Numbered from the stretch's first letter, positions 25,262 through 33,525 are shown. The stretch: 42,851 nt of DNA from Oscillospiraceae bacterium (GCA_015068225.1 SVKX01000013.1:1-42851), one strand, 5' to 3'. The notes: generated by a model not told the origin, from the letters alone. Program-made: numbers and translations.

Positions 25262-26702
25262 ATAGCTTTTTCAGCACTTCCAGCAGGAATTCCCATGTGC
25301 GCCTTGTGGATGCGATGTTCAGCCGCTCCCGGCTGGTATGAATATCCTCCATATCCGGCCCGATGGACACACAATCCAGCCCCGGCAGCTTTTCGCTGAG
25401 CAATCCGCACTCCAGACCTGCATGAATGGCAACGACCTCAGGTGCTTTGTCAAACATATCCCGGAAGGTTTCGACCATGATCTCCCGAAGTCTGGAATCC
25501 TTTTTATATTCCCAGGCAGGATAATCGCCTACCTCCGTATAACTGCCTCCGTGGAATTCTGCAAGCTCCTGCAGTTTATGCAAAAGCTCCCGTTTTTCCT
25601 GATTTACGCTGCTTCTTACGGCAAAGGTCATGGTCAGCTCTTCGTCCATTGTGAGTACACCCAGATTTAGACTGGTCTGTACAAGCCCGGAAATATCTTC
25701 ACTCCATGCCTGCACACCGTTGGGGGCAGCATTTAATAGTGCAATCACCTTGGAGGAGCATTCCTGTGTCAATGCCATACCGCCCAGTGCTTCCACATTA
25801 TCGCCCCGGACAACAGCCTCCGGCTCATCATATTCCGTTCTGAGCATATTTTGCAGCTCTGCAGTGATATCATTGATCCGCTCCGGCTGCATTCCAAGTA
25901 ACACGAGCGTCGCCTGACAGGATCTGGGAATAGCATTGTCCTTGGCGCCGCCGGAAAGCTTTGTAATACACACGGGCATCAGCGCCTGCACACGGCCCAG
26001 AAGCTGTCCCATGACCTTATTGGCGTTTGCCCGGTTTTTATGGATCTCCACGCCGGAGTGGCCGCCCTGAAGACCGTCTACCGTCAGCTTCACGCAAGGG
26101 CCATAAACAACTCTGCGCTCCAAGGGCAAATGGATCGTGCCCCTTGCACCACCGGCGCAGGAAACAGTGAAAATGCCCTCGTCTTCCGAATCCAGATTGA
26201 CGAGCGTTCTCCCCTTCAGCATAGAAAGATCAATGCCGGCCGCGCCAAACATTCCGGTCTCCTCATCCACTGTGATGATGACCTCAAGAGGTGGATGGGG
26301 TATGCTCTTATCCGCCAGCAGCGCAAGAGCATAAGCTACCGCAATGCCATTATCGCCGCCAAGGGTCGTACCATTTGCAAAGATCCACTGATCATCGTGG
26401 TCAATATCCAAACCTTGTGTCTGCATGTCAATGAGACAATCCGCATCCTGTTCACATACCATATCCATATGGCCCTGTAAAATGACAGGAGCATGATCCT
26501 CCATGCCGCACGTGCCATCCTGAAACAGAATCACATTATTCAGATCATCCTGAATGTAGCCAATGCCATGCTCTTTGGCAAAGCTAACCAGATAATCGCT
26601 GATGAGCTTGGTATTTCCGGAACCATGAGGAATGGAACAAATCTTTTCAAAATATCCAAATACAGACGCAGGCGTAAGCCCAGCCAGCTTGTCAGACAGC
26701 AA
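25260..26702 (-). CDS. pepD: Aminoacyl-histidine dipeptidase (M20 family)
   Basis: Cytoplasmic zinc dipeptidase of the PepD/M20C type that degrades Xaa-His and other dipeptides. The protein has 480 residues with metal ligands in QGHMDMVCE, GTTLGGDNGIAVA, TVDEETGMFGA and NLDSEDEG, a lid domain (about 200-390) and a final catalytic half with AIHAGLECG. The TTG at 26702 is preferred because AGGAG lies 8 bases upstream, whereas the GTG three codons earlier overlaps that site. It is monocistronic, with a terminator on the shared 3' side. Confidence 0.94.
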   Translation of the reverse strand: MLSDKLAGLTPASVFGYFEKICSIPHGSGNTKLISDYLVSFAKEHGIGYIQDDLNNVILFQDGTCGMEDHAPVILQGHMDMVCEQDADCLIDMQTQGLDIDHDDQWIFANGTTLGGDNGIAVAYALALLADKSIPHPPLEVIITVDEETGMFGAAGIDLSMLKGRTLVNLDSEDEGIFTVSCAGGARGTIHLPLERRVVYGPCVKLTVDGLQGGHSGVEIHKNRANANKVMGQLLGRVQALMPVCITKLSGGAKDNAIPRSCQATLVLLGMQPERINDITAELQNMLRTEYDEPEAVVRGDNVEALGGMALTQECSSKVIALLNAAPNGVQAWSEDISGLVQTSLNLGVLTMDEELTMTFAVRSSVNQEKRELLHKLQELAEFHGGSYTEVGDYPAWEYKKDSRLREIMVETFRDMFDKAPEVVAIHAGLECGLLSEKLPGLDCVSIGPDMEDIHTSRERLNIASTRRTWEFLLEVLKKL

Positions 26703-26770
26703 ATTGATCACTCCTAAAACTCATTTTAGATTTCTATCAGTTTATCACACAATAAGGAAAAAGTCCATAA

Positions 26771-26802
26771 AAAATCACCACAGGAATCATCCTGTGGTGA
26801 TT
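26771..26802 (-). terminator. Intrinsic terminator after secG
   Basis: Perfect 13-bp stem AATCACCACAGGA / TCCTGTGGTGATT with a 4-base loop and a TTTTTT run on the minus strand, 9 bases past the secG stop. Confidence 0.93.
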
Positions 26803-26811
26803 ACATCGCTA

Positions 26812-27045
26812 TTAGATCAGGCTCAGGGACAGGGTCAGCACAACCCAGACCAGAGCAATCCACTTAGTGGCAGAAGCCAGGATCTTGTCCAGATTGCCGA
26901 ACTTACTCTTGCTCAGATAAGTCTCATTGTTGCCGGAAAGGGCGCCAAGGCCAGCTTCTTTACCAGACTGAAGCATAATAACAACAATAACTGCGATACT
27001 GGAAATGACCTCAAGAATAGTCAGAATGGTCTTCAAAACATCCAT
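26812..27045 (-). CDS. secG: Preprotein translocase subunit SecG
   Basis: 77-residue membrane protein with two hydrophobic helices (about 4-24 and 53-74) and the conserved VIVVIMLQSGKEAGLGALSG loop between them, as in SecG. It assists SecYE in protein export. The ATG at 27045 follows GGGAGGTAAATTAC; the longer frame would extend into the 5' leader. It is monocistronic, with its own promoter and terminator. Confidence 0.95.
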   Translation of the reverse strand: MDVLKTILTILEVISSIAVIVVIMLQSGKEAGLGALSGNNETYLSKSKFGNLDKILASATKWIALVWVVLTLSLSLI

Positions 27046-27087
27046 GTAATTTACCTCCCTCCACGGGTATGCTAAACAATCCACAAC

Positions 27088-27116
27088 ATAATATCACATT
27101 GTTTTTCAAAAAGCAA
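27088..27116 (-). promoter_or_regulatory. secG promoter
   Basis: Minus-strand TTGCTT (27111-27116), 17-base spacer, TATTAT (27088-27093), about 40 bases upstream of the ATG. Confidence 0.65.
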
Positions 27117-27142
27117 GGGGTAATCGATAATTTTTTATTCTT

Positions 27143-28270
27143 TTATTTCTGGACCCAGTTTCCTGAGGCAAGGCAATTCAGATATGCCTCAACAAAGGGA
27201 TCCAGCGCACCATCCATCACTGCATTTACATTGGATGTCTCACAGCCGGTACGGGTATCCTTGACCAGTGTATAGGGCATAAATACATAGTTTCGGATCT
27301 GACTGCCCCACTCGATCTTCTGCTGGACGCCCTTGATATCCGCAATGGTCGCCAGATGCTCCCGCTCACGGATCTCAACCAGCTTACTTCTCAGCATACG
27401 AAGACAGGTCTCCTTATTCTGGAACTGGCTGCGCTCCGTCTGGCAGGATACAACAATGCCTGTGGCTTTATGGATCAACCGAACTGCAGAGGAAGTTTTA
27501 TTGATATGCTGGCCGCCTGCACCGGAGGAACGGAACACCTGCATTTCATAATCCTCGGGACGGATCTCGAAGTCCTCGGAATCGTCTTCGATCTCAGGAA
27601 TCACTTCGATTGCGGAGAAAGAAGTCTGCCGACGGGCATTGGCATCAAAGGGGGACACACGAACCAGACGGTGGACACCGCTTTCGCCCTTTAAAAAACC
27701 GTAGGCATTCTCACCTTCGATCATAATGGATGCAGACTTGATGCCGGCTTCTTCACCCTCCTGATAGTCCAAAATCTTGTAGGTGAAGCCGCTGCGCTCT
27801 GCCCAGCGGGTATACATGCGGTAAAGCATGGAGCACCAGTCCTGGGCCTCTGTGCCGCCGGCGCCTGCCTGAAAGCTCATCAGCGCATTGTTTTTGTCAT
27901 ACTTACCGGTAAGCAGCGTCTCCAGACGGCAGGACTCCATTTCCTCGGTAAGCGCAGCAAAGCCATCCTTGAGTTCTGGCAGCATGGAATCGTCATCTTC
28001 CTCCTCTGCCATCTCGCAAATGGTCATCAGGTCCTCCCAGGAGGAAACCATTTTTTCATAGCGTTCGATCTTATTCTCCGACTGGCGGGTCTTTACCACG
28101 ATCTTCTGGCTTTTCTCCGGGTCATCCCAGAAACCGGGGGCTTCCTGCATGGCATGCAGACGTTCCAACTCCCTGCGAAGTCCTTCCAGGTTCAGGGAAT
28201 CTGCCAATGCCTCCAATGCAGGCTTTGCATCATTCAGCTTTTGCTTGTAGCTGTCAAATTCAATATTCAT
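27143..28270 (-). CDS. prfB: Peptide chain release factor 2, without the usual programmed frameshift
   Basis: Ends translation at UGA and UAA. 375 residues include the GGQ motif in SSGAGGQHINKTSSAVRLIH, where peptidyl-tRNA is hydrolysed, and the RF2 recognition tripeptide SPF in VSPFDANARRQTSF. In many bacteria prfB has an in-frame UGA near codon 25 read by +1 frameshifting. Here the N-terminal region is one open frame through that site (ALADSLNLEGLRREL) and contains no UGA, so the autoregulatory frameshift is absent. The start at 28270 gives the normal RF2 length; its ribosome binding site is weak (GAGAG). A consensus promoter lies upstream. Confidence 0.96.
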   Translation of the reverse strand: MNIEFDSYKQKLNDAKPALEALADSLNLEGLRRELERLHAMQEAPGFWDDPEKSQKIVVKTRQSENKIERYEKMVSSWEDLMTICEMAEEEDDDSMLPELKDGFAALTEEMESCRLETLLTGKYDKNNALMSFQAGAGGTEAQDWCSMLYRMYTRWAERSGFTYKILDYQEGEEAGIKSASIMIEGENAYGFLKGESGVHRLVRVSPFDANARRQTSFSAIEVIPEIEDDSEDFEIRPEDYEMQVFRSSGAGGQHINKTSSAVRLIHKATGIVVSCQTERSQFQNKETCLRMLRSKLVEIREREHLATIADIKGVQQKIEWGSQIRNYVFMPYTLVKDTRTGCETSNVNAVMDGALDPFVEAYLNCLASGNWVQK

Positions 28271-28312
28271 AGGTTTTGACTCTCGTTTCCTTAAATTTGC
28301 AAATTTGGTTGT

Positions 28313-28341
28313 ATTATACCCGAAATCCCCTGTTCTGTAAA
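28313..28341 (-). promoter_or_regulatory. prfB promoter
   Basis: Minus-strand TTTACA (28336-28341), 17-base spacer, TATAAT (28313-28318), 43 bases before the prfB ATG. Confidence 0.75.
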
Positions 28342-28375
28342 GTGGGAAATGAAAAATAGCTATAAAAATGAAAAT

Positions 28376-28395
28376 TCCGGGCTGATAGGCCCGGA
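28376..28395 (-). terminator. Intrinsic terminator after the 26-codon reading frame
   Basis: Minus-strand stem TCCGGGC / GCCCGGA followed by ATTTTCATTTTT, 5 bases beyond the stop of the small frame and upstream of the prfB promoter, so it separates the two transcripts. Confidence 0.75.
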
Positions 28396-28400
28396 CTTCC

Positions 28401-28481
28401 TTATCGCTGACTTGGTTGATAATCTTCTTCATCAAAGATTAGATCATCCACATCCATATCCCTTTCATTTGCTTTCTGCAT
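28401..28481 (-). CDS. Candidate 26-residue acidic small protein
   Basis: An ATG at 28481 follows GGAAGGAGACAATCC, a strong ribosome binding site, and opens 26 codons ending in TAA. A terminator comes 5 bases later. The peptide has an acidic middle (DMDVDDLIFDEEDYQ) and no hydrophobic segment, so it is presumably cytoplasmic. I do not recognise it. The combination of ribosome binding site, frame and terminator makes expression plausible. The alternative is a chance frame. Confidence 0.4.
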   Translation of the reverse strand: MQKANERDMDVDDLIFDEEDYQPSQR

Positions 28482-28552
28482 TGGATTGTCTCCTTCCCTA
28501 TGGCTTACCGGACAGTATATGCCGCAGGAAAGAAAAAAATTCCGCTGTTTTG

Positions 28553-28581
28553 TTGACAGGCTATTAATTTTTCGTTACAAT
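28553..28581 (+). promoter_or_regulatory. tRNA-Arg promoter
   Basis: Consensus TTGACA (28553-28558), exactly 17 bases, TACAAT (28576-28581), 18 bases before the tRNA 5' end. Confidence 0.88.
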
Positions 28582-28598
28582 GTGACGGTAATGCATAT

Positions 28599-28675
28599 GC
28601 TCCAGTAGCTCAGTTGTATAGAGCGGCCGCCTCCTAAGCGGCAGGTCGGAGGTTAGAGTCCTCTCTGGAGTGCCA
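28599..28675 (+). tRNA. tRNA-Arg (anticodon CCT)
   Basis: 77 bases with an encoded CCA. The acceptor GCTCCAG pairs with CTGGAGT with a G-T closing pair. The anticodon stem GCCGC/GCGGC holds loop CTCCTAA, giving anticodon CCT for AGG codons. The T arm contains GGTTAGAGTCC, slightly away from the usual GGTTCGAGTCC. It has its own promoter and terminator. Confidence 0.95.
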
Positions 28676-28676
28676 T

Positions 28677-28709
28677 AGCACCGCCTTTCAAGAGGCGGTG
28701 CTATTTTGT
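28677..28709 (+). terminator. Intrinsic terminator after tRNA-Arg
   Basis: 10-bp stem AGCACCGCCT / AGGCGGTGCT with a 6-base loop, followed by ATTTTGTT, directly after the tRNA. Confidence 0.88.
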
Positions 28710-28757
28710 TATTGCCTGCATAAATTTTGATTTTCCCTCAAATTATGCTATAATTGT

Positions 28758-28786
28758 TGTAACGTTTTATTGGTTTCCAAATCTAA
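28758..28786 (+). promoter_or_regulatory. Probable ECF-type autoregulated promoter
   Basis: TGTAACGTTTT (from 28758) and AATCTAA (28780-28786), spaced 16 bases, resemble the TGTAAC ... CGTCTAA promoters recognised by Firmicute ECF sigma factors. It lies 22 bases before the sigma gene, which suggests self-activation. Confidence 0.55.
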
Positions 28787-28808
28787 TGGATGAAAGGGCG
28801 GTGAAAAT

Positions 28809-29285
28809 GTGACTGAATTTGAAAAGCTTTTCAATGAAAACCGGGAATTCATTTTCAAATATCTAATGAAAATGACGCAGGATGCTTCCCTATCCGAGGA
28901 AATGACACAGGAAACCTTTTTTCGAGCATACATGAACTATGCCTCTCTTCGAAATAAGGAAAAGGCTTCCATATGGCTCTGTCAAATTGCAAAGAATACA
29001 TACTTTGCGTGGTACAATGAGCAAAAGAAAATAGATTCCCTGGATGATCTTGAACCTGTAAGCGACGACAAAAATCTAGAAGAGGCATTTGTTCAAAAAG
29101 AACTTTCTCAAAAAGCTTTGCTATGCTTGCACAAATTAGACGAGCCCTATAAGGAAGTATTTATGCTTTCTGTGTTTGGTGGTTTTTCGCTGAAAGACAT
29201 CAGCGCAATCTTCGGAAAAAGCGAAAGCTGGGCACGCGTTACATTTTACCGTGCTAAGCAAAAACTATCAGAAAGTATGAGGTAA
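28809..29285 (+). CDS. ECF-family RNA polymerase sigma factor
   Basis: 158 residues: region 2 (about 5-75; SEEMTQETFFRAYMNYASLRN binds the core and the -10) and region 4 helix-turn-helix (about 100-155; LDEPYKEVFMLSVFGGFSLKDISAIFGKSESWARVTFYRAKQKL). It starts at GTG, with GGGCGGTG upstream. It is followed 4 bases later by a zinc-finger anti-sigma gene and then a membrane protein gene, the standard three-gene layout for envelope-stress ECF systems. Codon use is more AT-rich than in flanking housekeeping genes. Confidence 0.92.
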   Translation: MTEFEKLFNENREFIFKYLMKMTQDASLSEEMTQETFFRAYMNYASLRNKEKASIWLCQIAKNTYFAWYNEQKKIDSLDDLEPVSDDKNLEEAFVQKELSQKALLCLHKLDEPYKEVFMLSVFGGFSLKDISAIFGKSESWARVTFYRAKQKLSESMR

Positions 29286-29289
29286 CCAT

Positions 29290-29901
29290 ATGAATTGCAA
29301 TATCATTAAAGACTTGATTCCACTGTACGTTGATGGATGTTGTAGTGAGGAGAGCAAAAATATCGTAAACGAGCACATCCAAAGCTGCAATGCGTGCAAG
29401 AAACTTCTTGAGGATATGAACGCGCCATCGGATATAGTTGTAGTATCGAAAGAGCCGATAACCTTCCATAAACTCAATAATTGGAAAGCTTCTGTCTTGC
29501 AATCGGTTTTGTTGTTTCTTTCCTTCGCGTTGATTACGATCGGTGTTGCCCTCGAGGCAAAGACACCAATAAGTTGGGTCAATGGATTCTGGGCCAACAC
29601 CCTTGTGATTCCGGCAACCGGATTTATGCTCTCTTTAGCTAACTGGTATTTTGTAAGGGTTTATAAAAGCAGAAGACAGTTTTCTGTTTGTTCTATGATT
29701 GCCACACTTGGCATCACACTTTGCGCCTTTGTATGGTCTGGCTTTCATTATGAAGAACTTCCCTATCTTTTCACTTCCGGTCTGAGTGCTCTGGGATATA
29801 TCCTGACGCTTCATTATGGAGCCATTTTCCTTACTGTGGTCTTCTGCGTACTATCCAAGACACTCTCGAACCTATACGCTGAAATGCTGGGAAAAGAATA
29901 G
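29290..29901 (+). CDS. Zinc-finger anti-sigma factor, membrane-bound
   Basis: 203 residues. The N-terminal cytoplasmic part has the ZAS motif H-x3-C-x2-C (H29, C33, C36 in HIQSCNAC) that holds ECF sigma factors inactive. From about residue 70 come four hydrophobic segments (about 71-92, 104-122, 134-151 and 160-190), placing it in the cytoplasmic membrane as the likely signal receiver. It is co-transcribed with the sigma gene (4-base gap). The signal is unknown. Confidence 0.88.
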   Translation: MNCNIIKDLIPLYVDGCCSEESKNIVNEHIQSCNACKKLLEDMNAPSDIVVVSKEPITFHKLNNWKASVLQSVLLFLSFALITIGVALEAKTPISWVNGFWANTLVIPATGFMLSLANWYFVRVYKSRRQFSVCSMIATLGITLCAFVWSGFHYEELPYLFTSGLSALGYILTLHYGAIFLTVVFCVLSKTLSNLYAEMLGKE

Positions 29902-29911
29902 GGTGTGCCGT

Positions 29912-30616
29912 ATGAAAAAGGCTATATCAATTTTGATGTGCGTTCTTTTTATGCTGACAATCCTGTACCCTGCTGGCATTATCATAACAGCCTGTTTGGG
30001 ATATCGATTTGAACTAATAAGTGTATCGGCTTTTGCTGTCGCAATTGCTTTATTATCCGTATGGATCATTGTCCTCGACCATATTTGCAAGAACACTCCA
30101 GAAAGCAAAGTCACGCGGATTCTGTCAGCCATCATCACTCCGATGTCTTTAATCAACGCATTGTTTTGTATTATTAAATGTCCTCATATTTGGGTAATTG
30201 CAAGCGTCCTATTTTCAGCAGGTTGTTGCTCCTATTTAGCAATCAAAAACGGAAAGCCTTTGGCACTTAAAATTACAGCCTTAGTATTATCTGCACTCAT
30301 GATTGTGCCGATCGGTTTCCTCAGTTTTATTGCCCTGGTTTTCGGTAACATTGCGCAAAATACAGTTGTACAAACGGTAGCGTCACCAAACGGAGAGTAT
30401 TATGCCCAAGTAATTGACAGTGACCAAGGTGCACTTGGCGGAGACACCCTTGTTAATGTATATCAGAAAAGCATAATCAACACATTTCTTTTCGAAATCG
30501 AGAAGAAACCTCAAAGGGTGTATACCGGTGATTGGGGCGAATTTGAAAACATGCATATTTATTGGAAAGATTATCAATGTCTGGTAATTAACTCTGTTGA
30601 ATATGAAATAGAGTAG
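29912..30616 (+). CDS. Membrane protein with DUF5412-like C-terminal domain
   Basis: 234 residues starting at ATG 29912 after AGGGTG. Five hydrophobic segments fill residues 5-145, followed by an extracytoplasmic domain (about 150-234) opening VASPNGEYYAQVIDSDQGALGGDTLVNVY. That pattern resembles the small DUF5412 family seen in Firmicute ECF operons, though my match is only by eye. It is third in the sigma/anti-sigma operon, 10 bases after the anti-sigma stop, so it may be part of signal sensing or a target of the system. Confidence 0.7.
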   Translation: MKKAISILMCVLFMLTILYPAGIIITACLGYRFELISVSAFAVAIALLSVWIIVLDHICKNTPESKVTRILSAIITPMSLINALFCIIKCPHIWVIASVLFSAGCCSYLAIKNGKPLALKITALVLSALMIVPIGFLSFIALVFGNIAQNTVVQTVASPNGEYYAQVIDSDQGALGGDTLVNVYQKSIINTFLFEIEKKPQRVYTGDWGEFENMHIYWKDYQCLVINSVEYEIE

Positions 30617-30643
30617 CATAACAAGATATCCATGAAGCGCAAA

Positions 30644-30682
30644 AACACCGTCGGATTTCCCTTTTAAGGGCTCCGACGGTGT
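30644..30682 (-). terminator. Terminator between the ECF operon and the M28 peptidase gene
   Basis: 12-bp stem AACACCGTCGGA / TCCGACGGTGTT with a second inner AAGGG/CCCTT pairing. The T-run is on the minus strand, so it mainly ends the peptidase transcript, but it can also end the ECF operon. Confidence 0.82.
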
Positions 30683-30737
30683 TGTGATTGCTTATACAAA
30701 GCCTGCGAATCACAAGAATCCATGCAGAGATTTTCTA

Positions 30738-31964
30738 TTATTTTTTATCTCGTTTTCTGCACAGATAGATATCCAGCTTTTCTTTCATGTTTTCCGGCAT
30801 TGTCTTTGCCACAGGGCAATGCATCGCATTCGCCATACGATCCGCAAAGGCCGTAATAAATTCCATATCCTGCAGCATCTGCTCTGCCTTCATAACGGCC
30901 TTGGTATCATAGCTGTTGTGAATGGTTGCAGTGTTTGCAGGGGCGATCCGGGCAAAGGACACTGCCGGAATCCCCTTATCCGCAAAGGGTGTGGAATCGC
31001 TGGAGTACACATCCTGATAGGGTTTCACCCCAAAGCCCTTTTCGGAGGAGAAATAATTTATGTAGCTGACCAACGCCTCCTCGGCGGTGCAGCAGGCAAT
31101 GAATTTTCCCATAATACAGCCGATCATGTCCAGATTAATGTTCAGGACAATATCCTTCAGTGCTTCTTCATTGGATGCACAGTAGGCCTTGGCGCCAAGC
31201 AGGCCCCGCTCCTCGCTTCCACACCAGATAAACCGCAGGCCATAACGGTGGGGATGATTTTTGAAGTATTCCGCAATGCCCAAAATTCCCACCGAGCCGG
31301 ACATATTGTCATACGCGCCCTGGGAAAGAGATGTGGAATCATAATGCGCTGTAAAAACAATATACTCCGGAATCTGACCCGGCAGATCCAGAATAACATT
31401 ATGAGAATTGCCCTTGTATTCTTCCTGCTCCAGCACAATCTTCGCAGATGCTGCACCTTCCCGGATGATCTCAATGGCAGATTTTGCGTTGATATTCACG
31501 CCCAAAAGCTTATTGCCTTTGCTGACATAGCTTCTCAGCTCCCGCTGATCTATGTCAAAATCCACATAATTTGCGTTTCCGTCGTAAGTGATAAATCCAA
31601 CAGCACCGTTTTCCAGAAGATCCTGATAGATCCAGTATCCCAAATAACCGTCCACCATGACGATCTTACCTTTGCACTGGCTCAAGCTGTAAGCATCCGT
31701 ACCCCGCAAATAGTAAAAAGGTGCTTCTACCTCACCGCTGCCGGCGCAAAGATATCCTTTGCAGGGGATCTGCTTCCCGTCAACGAACAGCTGCGCCTTA
31801 TGGAAGGTCGCCATATCCACCTCAAAGGGCACTATTTCGGCATCCATTCCCTTTTCCCTGCACTTTTCCTGCAGATACTTAGCAGCCTGAAGCTCCTCAT
31901 TGCTGCCGCCCATACGAACATAGGCGGTATCATCAAACATTTGCATGATCTCTTTTTTATCCAT
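30738..31964 (-). CDS. M28-family zinc aminopeptidase
   Basis: 408 residues. Two-zinc site ligands are visible as TAHYDSTS (H207, D209), GAYDNMSGS (D219), GSEERGLLG (E251/E252), NLDMIG (D279) and ATIHNSYD near the end. A PA-like insertion (about 75-150) precedes the peptidase core. There is no signal peptide, so it should be cytoplasmic and break down peptides. The ATG at 31964 follows AAAGGAGG; a longer frame would overlap the rpe terminator. It is monocistronic, with its own promoter. Confidence 0.9.
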   Translation of the reverse strand: MDKKEIMQMFDDTAYVRMGGSNEELQAAKYLQEKCREKGMDAEIVPFEVDMATFHKAQLFVDGKQIPCKGYLCAGSGEVEAPFYYLRGTDAYSLSQCKGKIVMVDGYLGYWIYQDLLENGAVGFITYDGNANYVDFDIDQRELRSYVSKGNKLLGVNINAKSAIEIIREGAASAKIVLEQEEYKGNSHNVILDLPGQIPEYIVFTAHYDSTSLSQGAYDNMSGSVGILGIAEYFKNHPHRYGLRFIWCGSEERGLLGAKAYCASNEEALKDIVLNINLDMIGCIMGKFIACCTAEEALVSYINYFSSEKGFGVKPYQDVYSSDSTPFADKGIPAVSFARIAPANTATIHNSYDTKAVMKAEQMLQDMEFITAFADRMANAMHCPVAKTMPENMKEKLDIYLCRKRDKK

Positions 31965-31987
31965 GGAAAAGACCTCCTTTTTCTTTA

Positions 31988-32016
31988 ATTCTACTCCAAT
32001 TTGCAGTGAAATGCAA
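31988..32016 (-). promoter_or_regulatory. Promoter of the M28 peptidase gene
   Basis: Minus-strand TTGCAT (32011-32016), 17-base spacer, TAGAAT (31988-31993), directly after the rpe terminator. Confidence 0.65.
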
Positions 32017-32027
32017 TTAGGTTTTAT

Positions 32028-32056
32028 AAAAAGGGCGCGTTGTAAAAACGCGCCCA
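32028..32056 (-). terminator. Intrinsic terminator after rpe
   Basis: Minus-strand GGGCGCGT / ACGCGCCC with a T-run after the stem, 9 bases past the rpe stop. Confidence 0.88.
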
Positions 32057-32064
32057 TTATCTAT

Positions 32065-32715
32065 TTACTTTTCCAATTCCTGGACAAAGAAAGGCTTGTC
32101 CGCAGCCTTAAAATAAGCGGATCCGGCAACCAGAACATCACTTCCGCTGTCCTTACACAGCTGACAGTTCGTCAGATCTACGCCGCCGTCCACCTCCAGA
32201 TGGCAGGAGGGATTCACCTGATCCAAAAGCTGGCGAAGCTGTTTAACTTTGGGCATCATGTCTGCCATAAATTTCTGACCGCCAAAGCCCGGCTCCACCG
32301 TCATCACCAAAACCATGTCGCATTTTTCCAGAAATGGAATGATCGCTTCTGCGGGCGTCTTGGGTTTCACCACGATACCAGGCTTGACACCATGAGCGCG
32401 GATGCGCTCCAAAGCTGCCATGGTATTCTCCGCCGTATCTGCCTCTACGTGGATCGTCAGATAATCTGCGCCGGCTTTGCAGAAATCATCCACATAGCGG
32501 ATGGGTCTGTCGATCATCAAATGTACATCCAGCACCAGATCCGTAATACCACGAATAGCCTTTACAGTTGAATAGCCAAAAGACAGGTTGGGCACAAACA
32601 GGCCATCCATAACATCAACATGGACCCAGCGGCATCCGTTATTCTTAATACCTTGAATATCTTCGCCTAATCGCATCGCATCCGCCGCTAAAATCGACGG
32701 CGATAAGATAGCCAT
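32065..32715 (-). CDS. rpe: Ribulose-phosphate 3-epimerase
   Basis: Interconverts ribulose 5-phosphate and xylulose 5-phosphate in the pentose phosphate pathway. 216-residue TIM barrel with metal/catalytic residues in WVHVDVMDG (H32, D34, D37), DVHLMI (H65) and VDGGVD near the C-terminus, plus the phosphate loop TVEPGFGGQKF. The ATG follows AAAGGAGAG. It is the last gene of a probable esterase - membrane protein - rpe transcript. Confidence 0.96.
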   Translation of the reverse strand: MAILSPSILAADAMRLGEDIQGIKNNGCRWVHVDVMDGLFVPNLSFGYSTVKAIRGITDLVLDVHLMIDRPIRYVDDFCKAGADYLTIHVEADTAENTMAALERIRAHGVKPGIVVKPKTPAEAIIPFLEKCDMVLVMTVEPGFGGQKFMADMMPKVKQLRQLLDQVNPSCHLEVDGGVDLTNCQLCKDSGSDVLVAGSAYFKAADKPFFVQELEK

Positions 32716-32742
32716 GATTCTCTCTCCTTTTTTGCTCCGAGA

Positions 32743-33477
32743 TCAGTTACTTGTCTCTTCGCTCCAGTTCAAAATATACTCCAGAAAAATCTGGCAGCCA
32801 TCCGGTCTTGTAGAGTTTGCTACAAATGCAATATAGGTTTTTGGAGAGGAGATAAACACCTTTGCAAAGGCGGTTTCCGAAATATCAATCGCTACCGGTA
32901 TAAGCGCCTGGTCTTCTCCTGTTTCCATATAAACCAATCGATCCTTGACCAGCGCGAACATATCCTCCGCCAAAAACTCAGATAAATCGACACAAAACTC
33001 CTGTTCATTCAGGAACTCCATAGAGTTATGATCCGCCATCAAAAAGTCCAGCTTCTTTGCAGAGACCAACATGGCCATATCCTTCATCCGATTTATCACA
33101 TCTGATGCATTCTGCATATCTTCTACAGATTCAAAATCGTCTCCCTCCGGGGGGTCCACAAATTCGAAGGCATACTTATTCACTTTAACTGTTTTATTGT
33201 GCGTATCAGGCTCCAACAGTTGGACAAGGTCATTTGTAATATTGGCAACATCCTCATCCGAAAGCTTAACATTGACTACTGCTCCTTCCAGAACAGCTTT
33301 AGGGCCGGGAAAAAGGAAAGAGAAAGCAGTCATTCCCAACAGCACCAGGCAAATTCCAAAAACAAAAACCAAATCTGTATAACTGGTCAAAATATGCTTG
33401 ACCTTTTCCTTCATTGGCATGGGTTTAATTGTTTCAATCATGTTCTTAATGGACGAGAATATGCCATATTTCTTCAT
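32743..33477 (-). CDS. Single-pass membrane protein of unknown function
   Basis: 244 residues. A basic cytoplasmic N-terminus is followed by one membrane helix (about 41-66, DLVFVFGICLVLLGMTAF) and an acidic outside domain rich in Asp, Glu and Val (about 70-244), with no cysteines suited to lipidation. The segment KLDFLMADHNSMEFLNEQEFCVDLSEFL suggests a degenerate substrate-binding fold, but I do not recognise a family. The ATG at 33477 follows AAGGAGACC. It sits 27 bases before rpe and after the esterase gene on the same strand. Confidence 0.75.
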   Translation of the reverse strand: MKKYGIFSSIKNMIETIKPMPMKEKVKHILTSYTDLVFVFGICLVLLGMTAFSFLFPGPKAVLEGAVVNVKLSDEDVANITNDLVQLLEPDTHNKTVKVNKYAFEFVDPPEGDDFESVEDMQNASDVINRMKDMAMLVSAKKLDFLMADHNSMEFLNEQEFCVDLSEFLAEDMFALVKDRLVYMETGEDQALIPVAIDISETAFAKVFISSPKTYIAFVANSTRPDGCQIFLEYILNWSEETSN

Positions 33478-33525
33478 AGTGGTCTCCTTAAGGTTTCTCC
33501 TTGGCGTCACGCCGGAAAAAACACG

